Shown piece after piece: positions 33,790-43,720 of a DNA stretch of 64,000 nt. The DNA is from Bacillus proteolyticus (GTDB lineage Bacteria > Bacillota > Bacilli > Bacillales > Bacillaceae_G), in the NCBI RefSeq assembly GCF_001884065.1, contig NZ_MACH01000142.1:1-64000 (forward strand), written 5' to 3'. Below the pieces are notes generated by a model that saw nothing but the letters and a program-made list of their open reading frames with translations, did not search any database and was not told the DNA's origin. Position 1 is the stretch's first letter. Each line of letters begins with the position of its first letter. Made by a program: the position numbers and the translations under genes.

Positions 33790-34734
33790 TTACATACCAT
33801 ATACATCCTTCGCACGGACTTCCTTATCAAAGCGAACGAATTTACTCTTTACTTCCATTCCAGCTGCTTCGTATACGCGAGGTGCACCTGTAATATTCTC
33901 AGAATCTACATTTAGATTCACTTTCGAAATCCCCTCTTCATACAATTTCCCGAATGCATGGTGTAATAACGTCAATCCTAATCCTTGTTTCCGCTTAGAA
34001 CTTCTTACACCTAAGTGAGTAATTTCAGCTTTATTATCAGTACCCTTTTTACTAAAAATAAATCCCACTACTTCATCTTCAACCATTGCTAGTGACCATA
34101 ACGTAGGATGAAACCCAGCTCTTTCAGTACGCTGCAAAAACTCTTCTAACGTAGAAGGATGCGAATTCCAGTGGTCTGCAAATGCTTCATTAAAAGCTTG
34201 ATGTAATCTTTCATCATCTAAACCTGGTATGTAATGTCGCACTATAACATCCTTTGGCCATAGTGGCGATGGAACATTTCTCTTTAATTCAATCCCCATC
34301 CCCCACCATATACGAGTTGGGATAAATCCATCTTCTTCTAATACTTTTTCCTCATAGAAATTATTTGCTTGTGTTACAATCGTGCCATTCAAGCAAGAGG
34401 AATTACTTACAAGCCCCGTAGCACGCTCTTCAAGCTTTGACCATATTACATATTCAATTCCTTGATTTATATAAGCAGGGTTTACAAATACGGCAGATGG
34501 AAACTGCCCTTCATTCCCTGTCAAAATTCCATAAGCGATTATTTCTTCTTCATTCATAACAACATAAGAGCTTTTACTAACATCAATATCTTTCCATGAG
34601 TTATTAATATCCTCTACCGTTGTATCAACTTCACCGTAAATGGCTTGATCATAAATTGTACATAGTTTTAAAATTTGTTGTAAATCTTCTTGTCTAGTTG
34701 CTTTGACATTTAGTTTATTTACTAAGTTTCGCAT
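33790..34734 (-). CDS. GNAT acetyltransferase, two-domain
   Basis: The 314-residue protein has two GNAT modules. The C-terminal one carries the acetyl-CoA motif in LGVRSSKRKQGLGLTLLHHA followed by KVNLNVDSENITGAPRVYEA and AGMEV. The N-terminal one is degenerate, with AVFVNPAYINQGIEYVIWSK in the matching place. Such tandem GNAT proteins resemble mycothiol synthase in layout, but the substrate is unknown. The ATG at 34734 has GAGGTGG five bases upstream. Confidence 0.8.
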   Translation of the reverse strand: MRNLVNKLNVKATRQEDLQQILKLCTIYDQAIYGEVDTTVEDINNSWKDIDVSKSSYVVMNEEEIIAYGILTGNEGQFPSAVFVNPAYINQGIEYVIWSKLEERATGLVSNSSCLNGTIVTQANNFYEEKVLEEDGFIPTRIWWGMGIELKRNVPSPLWPKDVIVRHYIPGLDDERLHQAFNEAFADHWNSHPSTLEEFLQRTERAGFHPTLWSLAMVEDEVVGFIFSKKGTDNKAEITHLGVRSSKRKQGLGLTLLHHAFGKLYEEGISKVNLNVDSENITGAPRVYEAAGMEVKSKFVRFDKEVRAKDVYGM

Positions 34735-34796
34735 GCATTCCACCTCATTCTAATTGAGAGTTCGAACCTTATCGCAAAAAACATTTCATAATACTA

Positions 34797-35345
34797 CTAT
34801 TTTATGAAAAATATTAGTCCTCCTAAAGCAATCAACAATACACCCGAAAGCGGAAAACTCTTCTCTTCAGCTTTTATCTTTTCCTCAATAATATCTTTAA
34901 TTTTCTCCTTCATATCATCTGGACATTTTTTAAATAAAATATTAGTTGTATGTAATGGCCTATTTAATATTCGAATTTTAACAGGAGATCCTGATAAATA
35001 TATATTATTTTTATCCAAAGTAAATTCTATATTTGCTTCAGTAAGCCCTTCTTTCACTAATATATTCACTCGGCTAGAAGGTAAATTAAACACTGCATAA
35101 TCGTTAAAAGCTAGCCCTCTAATATCGAAATGTGAGTATACGAGAACTAAAGTTATAAACAACAAAACTAGTACAACTATTGTTTTCACTAATGAAAGTT
35201 GATTTAACATATAAGAAGATGTTGTCATATAAGCACAAAAGAATGCCATTAAATTACAAAGATAGTGGTTGACAATGAAAGTTTTTCTTATAATTATTGT
35301 AAGTCCGGAAATGATTAGTAGAGCGCTTGCTAGATTCATTAACAT
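34797..35345 (-). CDS. Membrane protein, unknown
   Basis: The 182-residue protein has an N-terminal block of about three hydrophobic helices, a soluble middle (VNILVKEGLTEANIEFTLDK, then NNIYLSGSPVKIRILNR) and a final C-terminal helix (GVLLIALGGLIFFIK). The start at 35345 follows GGGAGG at seven bases. No family recognised. Probably an independent unit. Confidence 0.6.
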   Translation of the reverse strand: MLMNLASALLIISGLTIIIRKTFIVNHYLCNLMAFFCAYMTTSSYMLNQLSLVKTIVVLVLLFITLVLVYSHFDIRGLAFNDYAVFNLPSSRVNILVKEGLTEANIEFTLDKNNIYLSGSPVKIRILNRPLHTTNILFKKCPDDMKEKIKDIIEEKIKAEEKSFPLSGVLLIALGGLIFFIK

Positions 35346-35433
35346 ATTTTTACCTCCCAAAAACTATAACTATACAACTTTGTTATATTTTAACATTAAT
35401 TACATATTCATACCTATTTTTTTCATAAAATAT

Positions 35434-35465
35434 AAAAGAGTCTCATTAAAAAATGAGACTCTTTT
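35434..35465. terminator. Terminator
   Basis: A perfect 14-bp stem (AAAAGAGTCTCATT / AATGAGACTCTTTT) ends the MFS gene on the minus strand. Confidence 0.8.
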
Positions 35466-35476
35466 ACCATTTATAT

Positions 35477-36676
35477 TTAAATCGTTTTTGAAGTTTGTTT
35501 ACCAAAAATAAATACTTTAGTAAACACCACCATGATAACTACAATAGTCAGAAAATAAAGTGGCATCACCATCAACGAACCTGTATGAAGCTGACTCATT
35601 CCCCAAATTGTCACCGTTACAATTACATAGTAGCCTAAGCTAAACAATGCACCTGCTGTACCAATGACATCTTGAAAATCTACTAATGCTAAACTTAAAC
35701 AGTTCGGTAACGCTATCCCAATTCCTAATAGCAATATAAACATCGATACTAAAAATCCAATCATATATATTATGTTTGGATTTGATCCAACTGAAGTAAT
35801 AACAGTTAAAAGGATAGCTCCCCCTGTCATTACAAGACAACCGATATATATAATTTTCTCTGGTTTATAAGTAGCCAGTAAACGTTTTGAAACTTTCGCC
35901 CCAATAATTGAAGCAGAAGCGACAACGATTCCTAAAAATCCATACATACTAGGCGATAACTGAAAGTATTCAATAAAGATAAACGGCGCTTCTGCATAAT
36001 AGCTAAATAAAACACCATTCGCTCCTCCAATTAATAGACCGTATGTTACTACTTTCGGATTTGTAATCAACCGTTTTAAAACAGAAAACACATTTATTTG
36101 ATTCGTCACTGAGTCCGTTTTTGTTTCTGGAAGAGAAACAAACGTATACAGCAAAATTCCGACGCTCATAACTACTAAACTTAAAAATACTATTTTAAAC
36201 CCAAACATTTGATCAAGAAAGCCACCAATTAACGGTCCTATCGCTGGTGTAAAAGCAATGACTGCCGAAATTTGAGCAAACATAACATGACGTTTATGCC
36301 CATCTACACTTTCACGAAGAATCGTTTGTGTAACAACTGATCCTGCACTTGCCCCAAACGCTTGAATAAAACGACTTAGCAATAAAAATTCAATGGAACT
36401 TGCAATAAAGCATAAGAAACTCCCAGCGCCATATACGACAATTCCAAATAACATTGCCCGGCGACGACCAATTATATCTGATAACCATCCAATAAAAAAT
36501 ACGCCTAAAGCAAATCCAGCAAAATAAACACTAAGCGTTAACTGCACCTCATTATTACTTACATGTAACGCCTTTGAAATGTCTGGTAAAGACGGTGTGT
36601 AAATTGTTTCACTAATTTGCGGAAATGCCACAAGAATAATCATTAACCAAAGTGATGGTACTGAGACTTTTTTCAT
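35477..36676 (-). CDS. MFS multidrug efflux transporter (Bcr/CflA family)
   Basis: The 399-residue transporter has twelve membrane helices and belongs to the DHA1 group. The N-terminal SETIYTPSLPDISKALHVSN matches the Bcr/CflA subfamily. The loop-2 motif GWLSDIIGRRRAMLFGIVVY is intact, and FIQAFGASAGSVVTQTILRE carries the usual arginine. It exports drugs or other small molecules by proton antiport. The start follows AGGAGGGTATG. Confidence 0.88.
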   Translation of the reverse strand: MKKVSVPSLWLMIILVAFPQISETIYTPSLPDISKALHVSNNEVQLTLSVYFAGFALGVFFIGWLSDIIGRRRAMLFGIVVYGAGSFLCFIASSIEFLLLSRFIQAFGASAGSVVTQTILRESVDGHKRHVMFAQISAVIAFTPAIGPLIGGFLDQMFGFKIVFLSLVVMSVGILLYTFVSLPETKTDSVTNQINVFSVLKRLITNPKVVTYGLLIGGANGVLFSYYAEAPFIFIEYFQLSPSMYGFLGIVVASASIIGAKVSKRLLATYKPEKIIYIGCLVMTGGAILLTVITSVGSNPNIIYMIGFLVSMFILLLGIGIALPNCLSLALVDFQDVIGTAGALFSLGYYVIVTVTIWGMSQLHTGSLMVMPLYFLTIVVIMVVFTKVFIFGKQTSKTI

Positions 36677-37131
36677 TTTTCATACCCTCCTATAACTTTG
36701 AAAATCTCAGAAATGAATAGACTTTCTTAGCTACGGAACAGGAGGGGCCATTATAGAAATTCGATCATAAAATAACAAAGAAAACACCTCAATTACGCAT
36801 GTTAATACTTATAGGAGGGTAATATTAACATTGATTTTACAATATAGTCTTTCAATTATATGATAGGTTGTATTTGTTTTCTAGTGTTCATGATCTGAAT
36901 ATTTGTTAGTAGACGAATATCCTTTTATCCCGCATTAACGGGAAGCCCGATTGGTGAGGGATGAACAAAACCCCACTGATTAAAGTTTCACTTTATTCTC
37001 TCAGAAAATTAAGGCGTTTTAAAAAAGATAATAACTTAATACAATTGCCTTAGAAGGAAAATATGCAGATGGAAAATACTCCTTGCATTCGTACCTTAAT
37101 GATTAGACAGGATTAAAAAGTTAAACTAAGC
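36677..37131. other. Intergenic stretch with a short bcr1 copy
   Basis: No coding frame with a binding site. It contains the truncated bcr1 at 36924-36996 and otherwise AT-rich DNA, including the promoter region of the MFS gene. Confidence 0.5.
36924..36996 (+). repeat. bcr1 repeat, internally deleted copy (73 bp)
   Basis: It begins TTTATCCCGCATTAACGGG, jumps directly to AAGCCCGATTGGTGA, and ends AAAGTTTCACTTTAT. TTTAT flanks are kept. The deletion removes the hairpin centre seen in the full copy, a different deletion from the one at 13074. Confidence 0.8.
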
Positions 37132-37173
37132 AACGAAATGCCCCCCAATCTAACAATCGGGGGGCATTTCGTT
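37132..37173. terminator. Terminator of the amine-catabolism operon
   Basis: The 15-bp perfect stem AACGAAATGCCCCCC / GGGGGGCATTTCGTT, with a 12-base loop, overlaps the stop of the last operon gene. Confidence 0.8.
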
Positions 37174-38791
37174 ACATTTTCACTGATTGTTTTTCTTGAT
37201 AGATAATTTCTCCATCAATAATTGTTGTTTCTACTTTTAAATCTTTAATTTGGTTTGGATTGACACTTAAAATGCTTTCATTTAATATAACTAAATCCGC
37301 TAACTTACCGACCTCTATACTTCCTTTTATCTCTTCTTCAAAACTCGCATACGCGCCATTCCATGTGTATAGTTTAATAGCTTCCATTACGCTTATAGAT
37401 TGATTCGCACCAATCTCCATCCCAGACTTACTTTTTCTATTAACAGCAACATGAATTCCTAATAAAGGATTATAGTCAGTAACTGGAGCGTCCGAACTAC
37501 CTGCTGCAATGATGCCACGATCAATAAAATCACGAGCAGCGTACATGTGGTTAACACGCTCACCATAGTGCCGTGCATATATCTCTCCAAATTCATATGG
37601 AAATGGAGGATTCGGAATTGGAACTATCTCGAGGTTTTTCATTCTCTCTTGTAAATCTGGTGAAGAAATTCCCGCGTGCTCAATCCGATGACGGTGATTT
37701 TTTCTTGGCGATTCCTCTAGCGCTCTTTCTACACAATTTAAATACATTTCAATAGCTTTATCACCTTGTGCATGTACAGTGATTTGATAGCCTTTTTTAT
37801 GTGCTTCACCTAAAACTTGATAGATTTCTTCCTCACTATAATAAAGAATACCATAATTGTTAGAGTCACTAGAATATGACTTGCGGGTTGCAATTGTAGG
37901 ACCCGTGCTACTTCCATCTGTAAACAATTTAGCTGGTCCAACTTTAAATCTCTCATCTCCGGTACCAGTTACCACACCAGCTTCGACCATTTTATTAACA
38001 AATTCATGGGAGTTATTTATTTGACATATCATTGCATATATTCTGACACGAATATCCCTACTCTTCACAGCTTGTTGTAGTAAACGAAAACTCTCAGGTC
38101 CATCTCCACCTGCGTCATGTATACTCGTTATGCCAGCTGCAACGAAATGATCTGATGCAATTTTTACTGCCTTCATCATTTCACTTTCTTTATAACTGGC
38201 AACCTCGCTCATACTCATATTTGCTGCTTCAATTAACTTTCCTGTAAGCTTTCCTGCCTGATCCTTTTCAATAACTCCCCCACTCGTGTTCGGTGTGTTC
38301 TCGTTAATTCGCGCAATTTCTAATGCTTTGCTGTTCACTACGCTTATATGGTGGCAAGTACGAGTTATCATAATAGGATGTTCAACTGAAATTTCATCCA
38401 GCTCAGTAATTGTCGGATAACGCTTTTCCTTCACAGCGGTTTCATTAAAGCCCCAAGCACGTATCCATTCACCTTTTGGCGTTTCTAAGGCCTTCTTTTT
38501 CAGATCATCTAACAAAGCCTCGATAGAATCAATATGTTCAGCTTTACAACTGACAGCCAACTGATTTTGCCCATAAGAAATGAGATGAAGATGGGAATCA
38601 ATGAATCCAGGAAGAAGCGTTTTTCCTTGCAGGTCAATTACATCCGTTTTTTCTCCTATAAAACTCTTAACCTCCTGATGTGAACCAACAACTACGATAC
38701 GATTATCTTTTATTGCTACAGCCTCGGCCACTGTATTCTTTTTGTCTACTGTAATAACTTCTCCATTTATCAATACAACATCAGCTTTCAT
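37172..38791 (-). CDS. YtcJ-type amidohydrolase
   Basis: The 539-residue metal-dependent hydrolase belongs to the amidohydrolase superfamily, YtcJ/NfdA-like branch. The metal ligands are visible as DSHLHLISYG near residue 66, HAQGD, HRIEHAG and SSDAPV. NfdA-type members cleave N-substituted formamides or related amides to free amines. It is the last gene of the operon, about 107 bp after the aminotransferase; releasing an amine or amino acid from an N-acyl form would fit. The start follows AAAGGG. Confidence 0.88.
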   Translation of the reverse strand: MKADVVLINGEVITVDKKNTVAEAVAIKDNRIVVVGSHQEVKSFIGEKTDVIDLQGKTLLPGFIDSHLHLISYGQNQLAVSCKAEHIDSIEALLDDLKKKALETPKGEWIRAWGFNETAVKEKRYPTITELDEISVEHPIMITRTCHHISVVNSKALEIARINENTPNTSGGVIEKDQAGKLTGKLIEAANMSMSEVASYKESEMMKAVKIASDHFVAAGITSIHDAGGDGPESFRLLQQAVKSRDIRVRIYAMICQINNSHEFVNKMVEAGVVTGTGDERFKVGPAKLFTDGSSTGPTIATRKSYSSDSNNYGILYYSEEEIYQVLGEAHKKGYQITVHAQGDKAIEMYLNCVERALEESPRKNHRHRIEHAGISSPDLQERMKNLEIVPIPNPPFPYEFGEIYARHYGERVNHMYAARDFIDRGIIAAGSSDAPVTDYNPLLGIHVAVNRKSKSGMEIGANQSISVMEAIKLYTWNGAYASFEEEIKGSIEVGKLADLVILNESILSVNPNQIKDLKVETTIIDGEIIYQEKQSVKM

Positions 38792-38898
38792 AAACTCAGC
38801 CCTTTCGGAATTACTCTTTTAGAGTGATTCGTTCCATATTTAAAGATATATCTCTGGAGATGCTGTTCCACTTTCCAGCAAAATTTATCAATAACTAA

Positions 38899-40239
38899 TT
38901 AAAGTTGAGCTAAACATTCTTTTATTGTTTTAACGATAAAAGTAAAGTCTTCTTCTGTAATGCTTAATGGAGGAGCAAGCTGCAAAATATTATTGTAACC
39001 TGCAACAGTGTCACCATTTTTACCAATAATTAGCCCTTTTTCTTTACAAGCATTGATAACTTTGTTCATCTTTTCAATAGTAGCAGGTTCTTTTGTTTGC
39101 TTATCTTCCACTAGTTCAATACCTAAAAGAAGTCCTTTTCCGCGAACATCTCCTACGTTTGGATGCTCTTTTACATCTTCTAATTCATATAACAGTCGTT
39201 CACCCAATTCTTTGGAACGTTCAATGAGTTTCTCATTCTCCATAATTTCTAAATTCTTCAAAGCCAAGGCGCAAGCAGCTGGATTTCCTCCGAACGTATT
39301 CACATGGCGGAAGCGATCATAATCTTCACTGCCTACGTATGCCTCATAAATCTCTCGTCTGACTGCTGTTGCTGACAAAGGAAGATACGCACTTGTAATA
39401 CCTTTTGCCATTGTAATGATATCTGGTTTAACGCCATAATTCATAAATCCAAATGGCTTCCCAGTCCGGCCAAATCCACATATAACTTCATCACAAATAA
39501 GCAACGCACCGTGCTTCTCGCAAATTTCTTTTACTTTTTCCATATATCCATCAGGAGGCATCAAAATGCCGCCCCCAGTAATAATCGGCTCCATAATCAC
39601 GCCGGCTACTGTTTGACTTAACTCCCATGTCATAACACGATCGATTTCATCAGCACTTGCCAGTGTACGAACATCATCTGGATTACGATACGTATCAGGT
39701 GGTGCTACATGCAAGAACCCTTGCCCAAGTGGTTCATATTTATACTTTCGCTGCGCTTGACCTGTTGCTGCAAGAGCCCCCATTGAGTTACCGTGATAAG
39801 CGCGATAGCGTGAAATAAACTTATAACGTCCATGATCACCTTTTTGTTGATGATATTGACGAGCAATTTTAAACGCCGTTTCATTTGCTTCCGATCCACT
39901 GTTAGAAAAGAAAATGACATATTCATCCTCAAGCCATTCATTCAATTTCTCTGCTAATTTAATAGCAGGAACATGACTTTGTGTCAGAGGGAAATATGGC
40001 ATTTCTTCCAGTTGTTCAAAAGCCGCTCTTGCAAGCTCTTTTCGGCCATAGCCAACATTCACGCACCAAAGACCGGACATGCCATCTAAATAACGGTTTC
40101 CATCAATATCCGTCACCCATGCTCCTTCTGCTTTTGTAATAATTAAATTCGTTGGATTAGGGGATGCTCCTTTCATTGCATGCCAAAGGTACTTTTCATC
40201 TGCTTGTTTCAAACTTTGTGTTTGTTCTGTCGCTTGCAC
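38899..40239 (-). CDS. Class III (omega) aminotransferase
   Basis: The 446-residue PLP enzyme is of the omega-amino acid:pyruvate type. The cofactor site includes ICDEVICGFGRTGKPFG, and the lysine lies in ITMAKGITSAYLPL. N-terminal SGLWCVNVGYGRKELA is typical. Members use beta-alanine, taurine, putrescine or GABA as amino donor. Lying beside a CoA-acylating semialdehyde dehydrogenase, conversion of beta-alanine to malonate semialdehyde is my best guess. I prefer the GTG at 40239, preceded by GGAG at nine bases; an ATG five codons earlier is possible. Confidence 0.9.
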   Translation of the reverse strand: MQATEQTQSLKQADEKYLWHAMKGASPNPTNLIITKAEGAWVTDIDGNRYLDGMSGLWCVNVGYGRKELARAAFEQLEEMPYFPLTQSHVPAIKLAEKLNEWLEDEYVIFFSNSGSEANETAFKIARQYHQQKGDHGRYKFISRYRAYHGNSMGALAATGQAQRKYKYEPLGQGFLHVAPPDTYRNPDDVRTLASADEIDRVMTWELSQTVAGVIMEPIITGGGILMPPDGYMEKVKEICEKHGALLICDEVICGFGRTGKPFGFMNYGVKPDIITMAKGITSAYLPLSATAVRREIYEAYVGSEDYDRFRHVNTFGGNPAACALALKNLEIMENEKLIERSKELGERLLYELEDVKEHPNVGDVRGKGLLLGIELVEDKQTKEPATIEKMNKVINACKEKGLIIGKNGDTVAGYNNILQLAPPLSITEEDFTFIVKTIKECLAQL

Positions 40240-40279
40240 AATCACCAACTCCATTCTTTTATATTTTCATATCACTCTT

Positions 40280-41740
40280 TCAATAACGAGCCGTGAGCAT
40301 TTTCTTGCGAGTATAGAATTCTACGCCATCTTTTCCATTTGCATGGAGATCACCATAGAAGGATTTCTTATAACCTGAGAATGGGAAGAATGCCATTGGA
40401 GCAGGAACCCCAAGATTGACCCCAAGCATACCTGCATCAATTTCTTCACGGAATTCACGAATAGCTTTCGCGCTATCGGTGTACAGGCATGCACCATTTG
40501 CGAACGGTGATGCATTAGCAACATGAATCGCTTCCATCAAGTCTTTTACACGTACAATAGAAAGAACCGGTGCGAAGATTTCATCTTGCCAGATTTTCAT
40601 TTCCTGTGTCACATTGTCAAAAATTGTTGGGCCAACAAAATAACCGTTACCGTTTGCTGCATCATCTTCACGTCCGTCACGGATAAGTGTCGCTCCCTGC
40701 TCTATACCAGATTGAATGTATCCGAGTGTACGCTCTTTATGTCCGTCACGAATAACGGGACCAAGGAACACACCTTCTTCCAGTCCATTACCAATCGTAA
40801 TAGCATTCGCCTCTTGAAGGAGTCTATTAACAAGTTCATCTGCAACGTCTTCTTCCACAACAACAACAGCCGCCGCCATGCACCTTTCACCAGCTGAACC
40901 GAAGGCAGCACTTGTAATTTCTTTCACTGCAGAACTAAGGTCCGCATCTTTTAATACGATCGAATGATTTTTTGCACCCGCAAGAGCTTGTACACGTTTA
41001 CCGTTAGCTGCTGCTGTTTTATATATGTACTCAGCCACAGGTTGAGAACCAACGAAAGATACAGCCTTCACATCCTCATTGTCAAGAATGCCATTCACGA
41101 CATCATGTGCACCATGCACAATATTTAGCACGCCATCTGGAAGACCTGCTTCTTTAAATAGTTTAGCTATGCGATTAGCCAGCAATGGTGTTCTTTCAGA
41201 TGGTTTTAATACAAACGTATTTCCGCATGCAATCGCGAGTGGGAACATCCAGCATGGCACCATCATCGGAAAGTTAAATGGCGTTATTCCTGCGATTACT
41301 CCGATCGGGTAACGATACATCCCTGATTCAACACCAGTCGCAATATCAGGAAGTTGCTCTCCCATCATTAAAGTAGGTGCACCTGCGGCAAATTCAACAC
41401 ATTCAATCCCTCGCTGTACTTCACCGTAAGCTTCTTTATAACTTTTTCCGTTTTCCAAGGTAACGAGTTTTGCTAACTCTTCCCAGTTTTCAATCAATAA
41501 CTGTTGATAACGAAATAGAATCCGAGCACGCCGAGGTACAGCGACCCTTCTCCAAGTTTTGAATGCTTCTTTCGCAGTTGCTACAGCTCTATCTAAATCT
41601 TCTTTAGTCGAAAGTGGCACACGAGCAATAATCTCGCCTGTTGCTGGATTTGGTACATCTTCAACTTGTTTACCTGTGGATTCTATCCATTGTCCGCCAA
41701 TATAATTTTTCAACATTTGTACATTTTCCGTTACTACCAT
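40280..41740 (-). CDS. mmsA: CoA-acylating (methyl)malonate-semialdehyde dehydrogenase
   Basis: This 486-residue aldehyde dehydrogenase is of the MmsA/IolA type, which turns malonate semialdehyde into acetyl-CoA or methylmalonate semialdehyde into propionyl-CoA, with release of carbon dioxide. The catalytic cysteine is in [37 protein letters not shown] and [20 protein letters not shown] are hallmarks of the family. The usual general-base glutamate region is altered, as in CoA-dependent members. The start at 41740 follows AGGAGG at seven bases. There is no myo-inositol gene nearby, so the partner is more likely the aminotransferase next door. Confidence 0.92.
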   Translation of the reverse strand: MVVTENVQMLKNYIGGQWIESTGKQVEDVPNPATGEIIARVPLSTKEDLDRAVATAKEAFKTWRRVAVPRRARILFRYQQLLIENWEELAKLVTLENGKSYKEAYGEVQRGIECVEFAAGAPTLMMGEQLPDIATGVESGMYRYPIGVIAGITPFNFPMMVPCWMFPLAIACGNTFVLKPSERTPLLANRIAKLFKEAGLPDGVLNIVHGAHDVVNGILDNEDVKAVSFVGSQPVAEYIYKTAAANGKRVQALAGAKNHSIVLKDADLSSAVKEITSAAFGSAGERCMAAAVVVVEEDVADELVNRLLQEANAITIGNGLEEGVFLGPVIRDGHKERTLGYIQSGIEQGATLIRDGREDDAANGNGYFVGPTIFDNVTQEMKIWQDEIFAPVLSIVRVKDLMEAIHVANASPFANGACLYTDSAKAIREFREEIDAGMLGVNLGVPAPMAFFPFSGYKKSFYGDLHANGKDGVEFYTRKKMLTARY

Positions 41741-41826
41741 GGTGAAACCTCCTATTTTAAGATAACCGTCCTTTGTATTACACCGCTCGAAAGAAAGCGC
41801 ATTCATTTGATTATATATAAACTGAT

Positions 41827-41910
41827 TTACATATCTCCAACATTACTAATCTTGTCCATTGAATACGCAGGAGCAGTCATCTGCTTAGCATTTGTCCACT
41901 CCCAGTTCAC
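41827..41910 (-). CDS. Possible 27-codon peptide after the cupin gene
   Basis: A frame starting at a GTG that overlaps the cupin stop region reads [18 protein letters not shown], then DKISNVGDM and a stop. The composition is coding-like, and it fills part of an otherwise unexplained 170-bp gap in a tight operon. It could be a tiny gene, or the leftover tail of a longer gene. No convincing ribosome site of its own. Confidence 0.3.
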   Translation of the reverse strand: MNWEWTNAKQMTAPAYSMDKISNVGDM

Positions 41911-41911
41911 A

Positions 41912-42193
41912 TTATTTCAGATCAATCTCATGGTTCATCTTATAATTCTTTTTCAAAAATACGGGGCAATCCCATTCACAAACAAGGTCCTTAGCCAAGG
42001 AAACAATCCAGTCCTTTGTAACATGATACTTTTTTCCATCAACAGTAATAAACACTTCACCATCTGTCACATAGAAAACTTCCTGTTCTTCTACATGCCA
42101 CGTTCCTTTATTCGGTTCACCTACCCATGGTTCCCATGTGTTAGCACCTAGTTTCTCTGCTTCTTCTGCTGTAATTTTTTTCGCAAAAAACAT
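41912..42193 (-). CDS. Small cupin-domain protein
   Basis: The 93-residue single-cupin protein is similar to EutQ/DUF861-type cupins. The barrel core reads HVEEQEVFYVTDGEVFITVD then GKKYHVTKDWIVSLAKDLVC, with glutamates and tyrosine in the ligand positions rather than a full histidine set. It may bind the amine substrate or act as a sensor or isomerase. It lies between the MATE and MmsA genes. The start follows AGAGAGGGAT. Confidence 0.8.
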   Translation of the reverse strand: MFFAKKITAEEAEKLGANTWEPWVGEPNKGTWHVEEQEVFYVTDGEVFITVDGKKYHVTKDWIVSLAKDLVCEWDCPVFLKKNYKMNHEIDLK

Positions 42194-42238
42194 GATGATA
42201 TCCCTCTCTCTTATTGGTAATTTTGATGGAATACGTTC

Positions 42239-43675
42239 CTATAAATCTACTGTTTTAACATTGGTATCTGTATTAATATTGGTAGCTTTTAAACGTTTAA
42301 ACTCTTTTCTCATAAAGTATATAGCAATGAGAATACCTGGAATTTCTGCAGCAGGACCTGCATACCATACACCTTCCACACCCCAGAATTTCGGGAAAAT
42401 AAATAGAAATGGGAACAAGAACAAAAACATTTTGCTAACACTAATAAACGTTGCGATCCAATTTCTCTCTTGTGATTCGAAATAACCGGAGATAAGTAAA
42501 CTGACTGCATTAAGCATAAATAAAGAATTGAATACAACTGTCGTCCAAATGCCCAGTTTCTGCAATTCAGGATTACCACCGGAGAAAAATGACACAATTG
42601 GATCTGCAAAAATGATTAGTATGGCTGTCACAATAACAAAGAAGGAAACTGTAAAAATGAGCCCCATCTTAATTGCTTGCTTAACACGATCAAGATTTCC
42701 CGCACCGTAATTATAACTAATAATTGGTTGAAGTCCTGTCATCCCACCGAGCGCTGCTAAGGCGAGCAAATTTGTAATATAACCGTTTTGAATCGTAAAA
42801 GCGGCAACGTGCAGCCCACCACCGTAGCTTTGTAGTAAGTTGTTGAAGATAATAATGGCAAAAAACATCATAAACTGACTCGAGAAAGATGCAAATCCCG
42901 TCCAAGCTACTTCACCAATCGTCTTGAAATTAATCATCATATCTTTCATTTTCGGCTTAAGTTTTGTTTTACCAAACCAGAAATAAAAGATTAGGAGAAC
43001 AGGGATCGATTGCGAAATCGTATTGGCCCATGAAGAACCCATCATCCCCATGTCATACTTCGTTACCATAATCCATTCTGTAAACCCAGCAACAACTGCT
43101 GCGACTAACCAACTGTTCATTGATAATCCAGGTTTTTCATCAATATTAGTCAAAATACTTAATACCACGGCCAATATCGTTAATGGCAATGAAATCCATA
43201 GCAGTCGGCTATATTGCACCGCATACGGAAGCGCTTCATCACTTGCTCCAAATAGAATCATAATGTCAGTTTCAAAAGCCAATCCAAGTATAGCTAACAA
43301 AGAAGAAAGGAAAAGAGTAAACCATAAAGTTTGTCCCATAATACTTCTAGCTTCTTCTAGCTTTCCTTTTCCCAGTCGAAGTGAAATGACTGCTCCGGCT
43401 CCCACACCCAAAAGAACACCGATCATACGGGTAATAACCATGACAGTAAATCCAATTCCTATCCCTTCGATTTCCAGCTCCTGAAAGCCACTGACGAAAT
43501 AGCCATCGATAACCGATACAACTCCTAGAATTACATTGGCCATAATCCCTGCCAAAGCAAACCGTAAATATAGTAACGGAATACTTTTGGTTCCAAGCAC
43601 TGAATCATCTATCGGCTTATTCATTCCTTCCGGCTTCTCTAATTTCGATGACGGACCGTTGTCCACTATTTTCAT
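42239..43675 (-). CDS. MATE family efflux transporter
   Basis: The 478-residue transporter has twelve membrane helices in two homologous halves, of the MATE family (sodium- or proton-driven export of cationic compounds). The N-terminal half has VSVIDGYFVSGFQELEIEGI, the second LAALGGMTGLQPIISYNYGA. Its place in an amine-breakdown operon suggests that it moves an organic cation such as a polyamine, perhaps to avoid build-up. I start at 43675, where AAGGGG lies eight bases upstream; an ATG two codons earlier is too close to that site. Confidence 0.88.
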   Translation of the reverse strand: MKIVDNGPSSKLEKPEGMNKPIDDSVLGTKSIPLLYLRFALAGIMANVILGVVSVIDGYFVSGFQELEIEGIGIGFTVMVITRMIGVLLGVGAGAVISLRLGKGKLEEARSIMGQTLWFTLFLSSLLAILGLAFETDIMILFGASDEALPYAVQYSRLLWISLPLTILAVVLSILTNIDEKPGLSMNSWLVAAVVAGFTEWIMVTKYDMGMMGSSWANTISQSIPVLLIFYFWFGKTKLKPKMKDMMINFKTIGEVAWTGFASFSSQFMMFFAIIIFNNLLQSYGGGLHVAAFTIQNGYITNLLALAALGGMTGLQPIISYNYGAGNLDRVKQAIKMGLIFTVSFFVIVTAILIIFADPIVSFFSGGNPELQKLGIWTTVVFNSLFMLNAVSLLISGYFESQERNWIATFISVSKMFLFLFPFLFIFPKFWGVEGVWYAGPAAEIPGILIAIYFMRKEFKRLKATNINTDTNVKTVDL

Positions 43676-43720
43676 GAGCATATCCCCTTACAAATAATTT
43701 ATATAGCAAGTTAAGCTCAA

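Noticed and set aside
41079-41312. Antisense ORF inside mmsA, with similar ones across the other dehydrogenase and transaminase genes
   Set aside because: Shadow frames of conserved enzymes, with no start signals.
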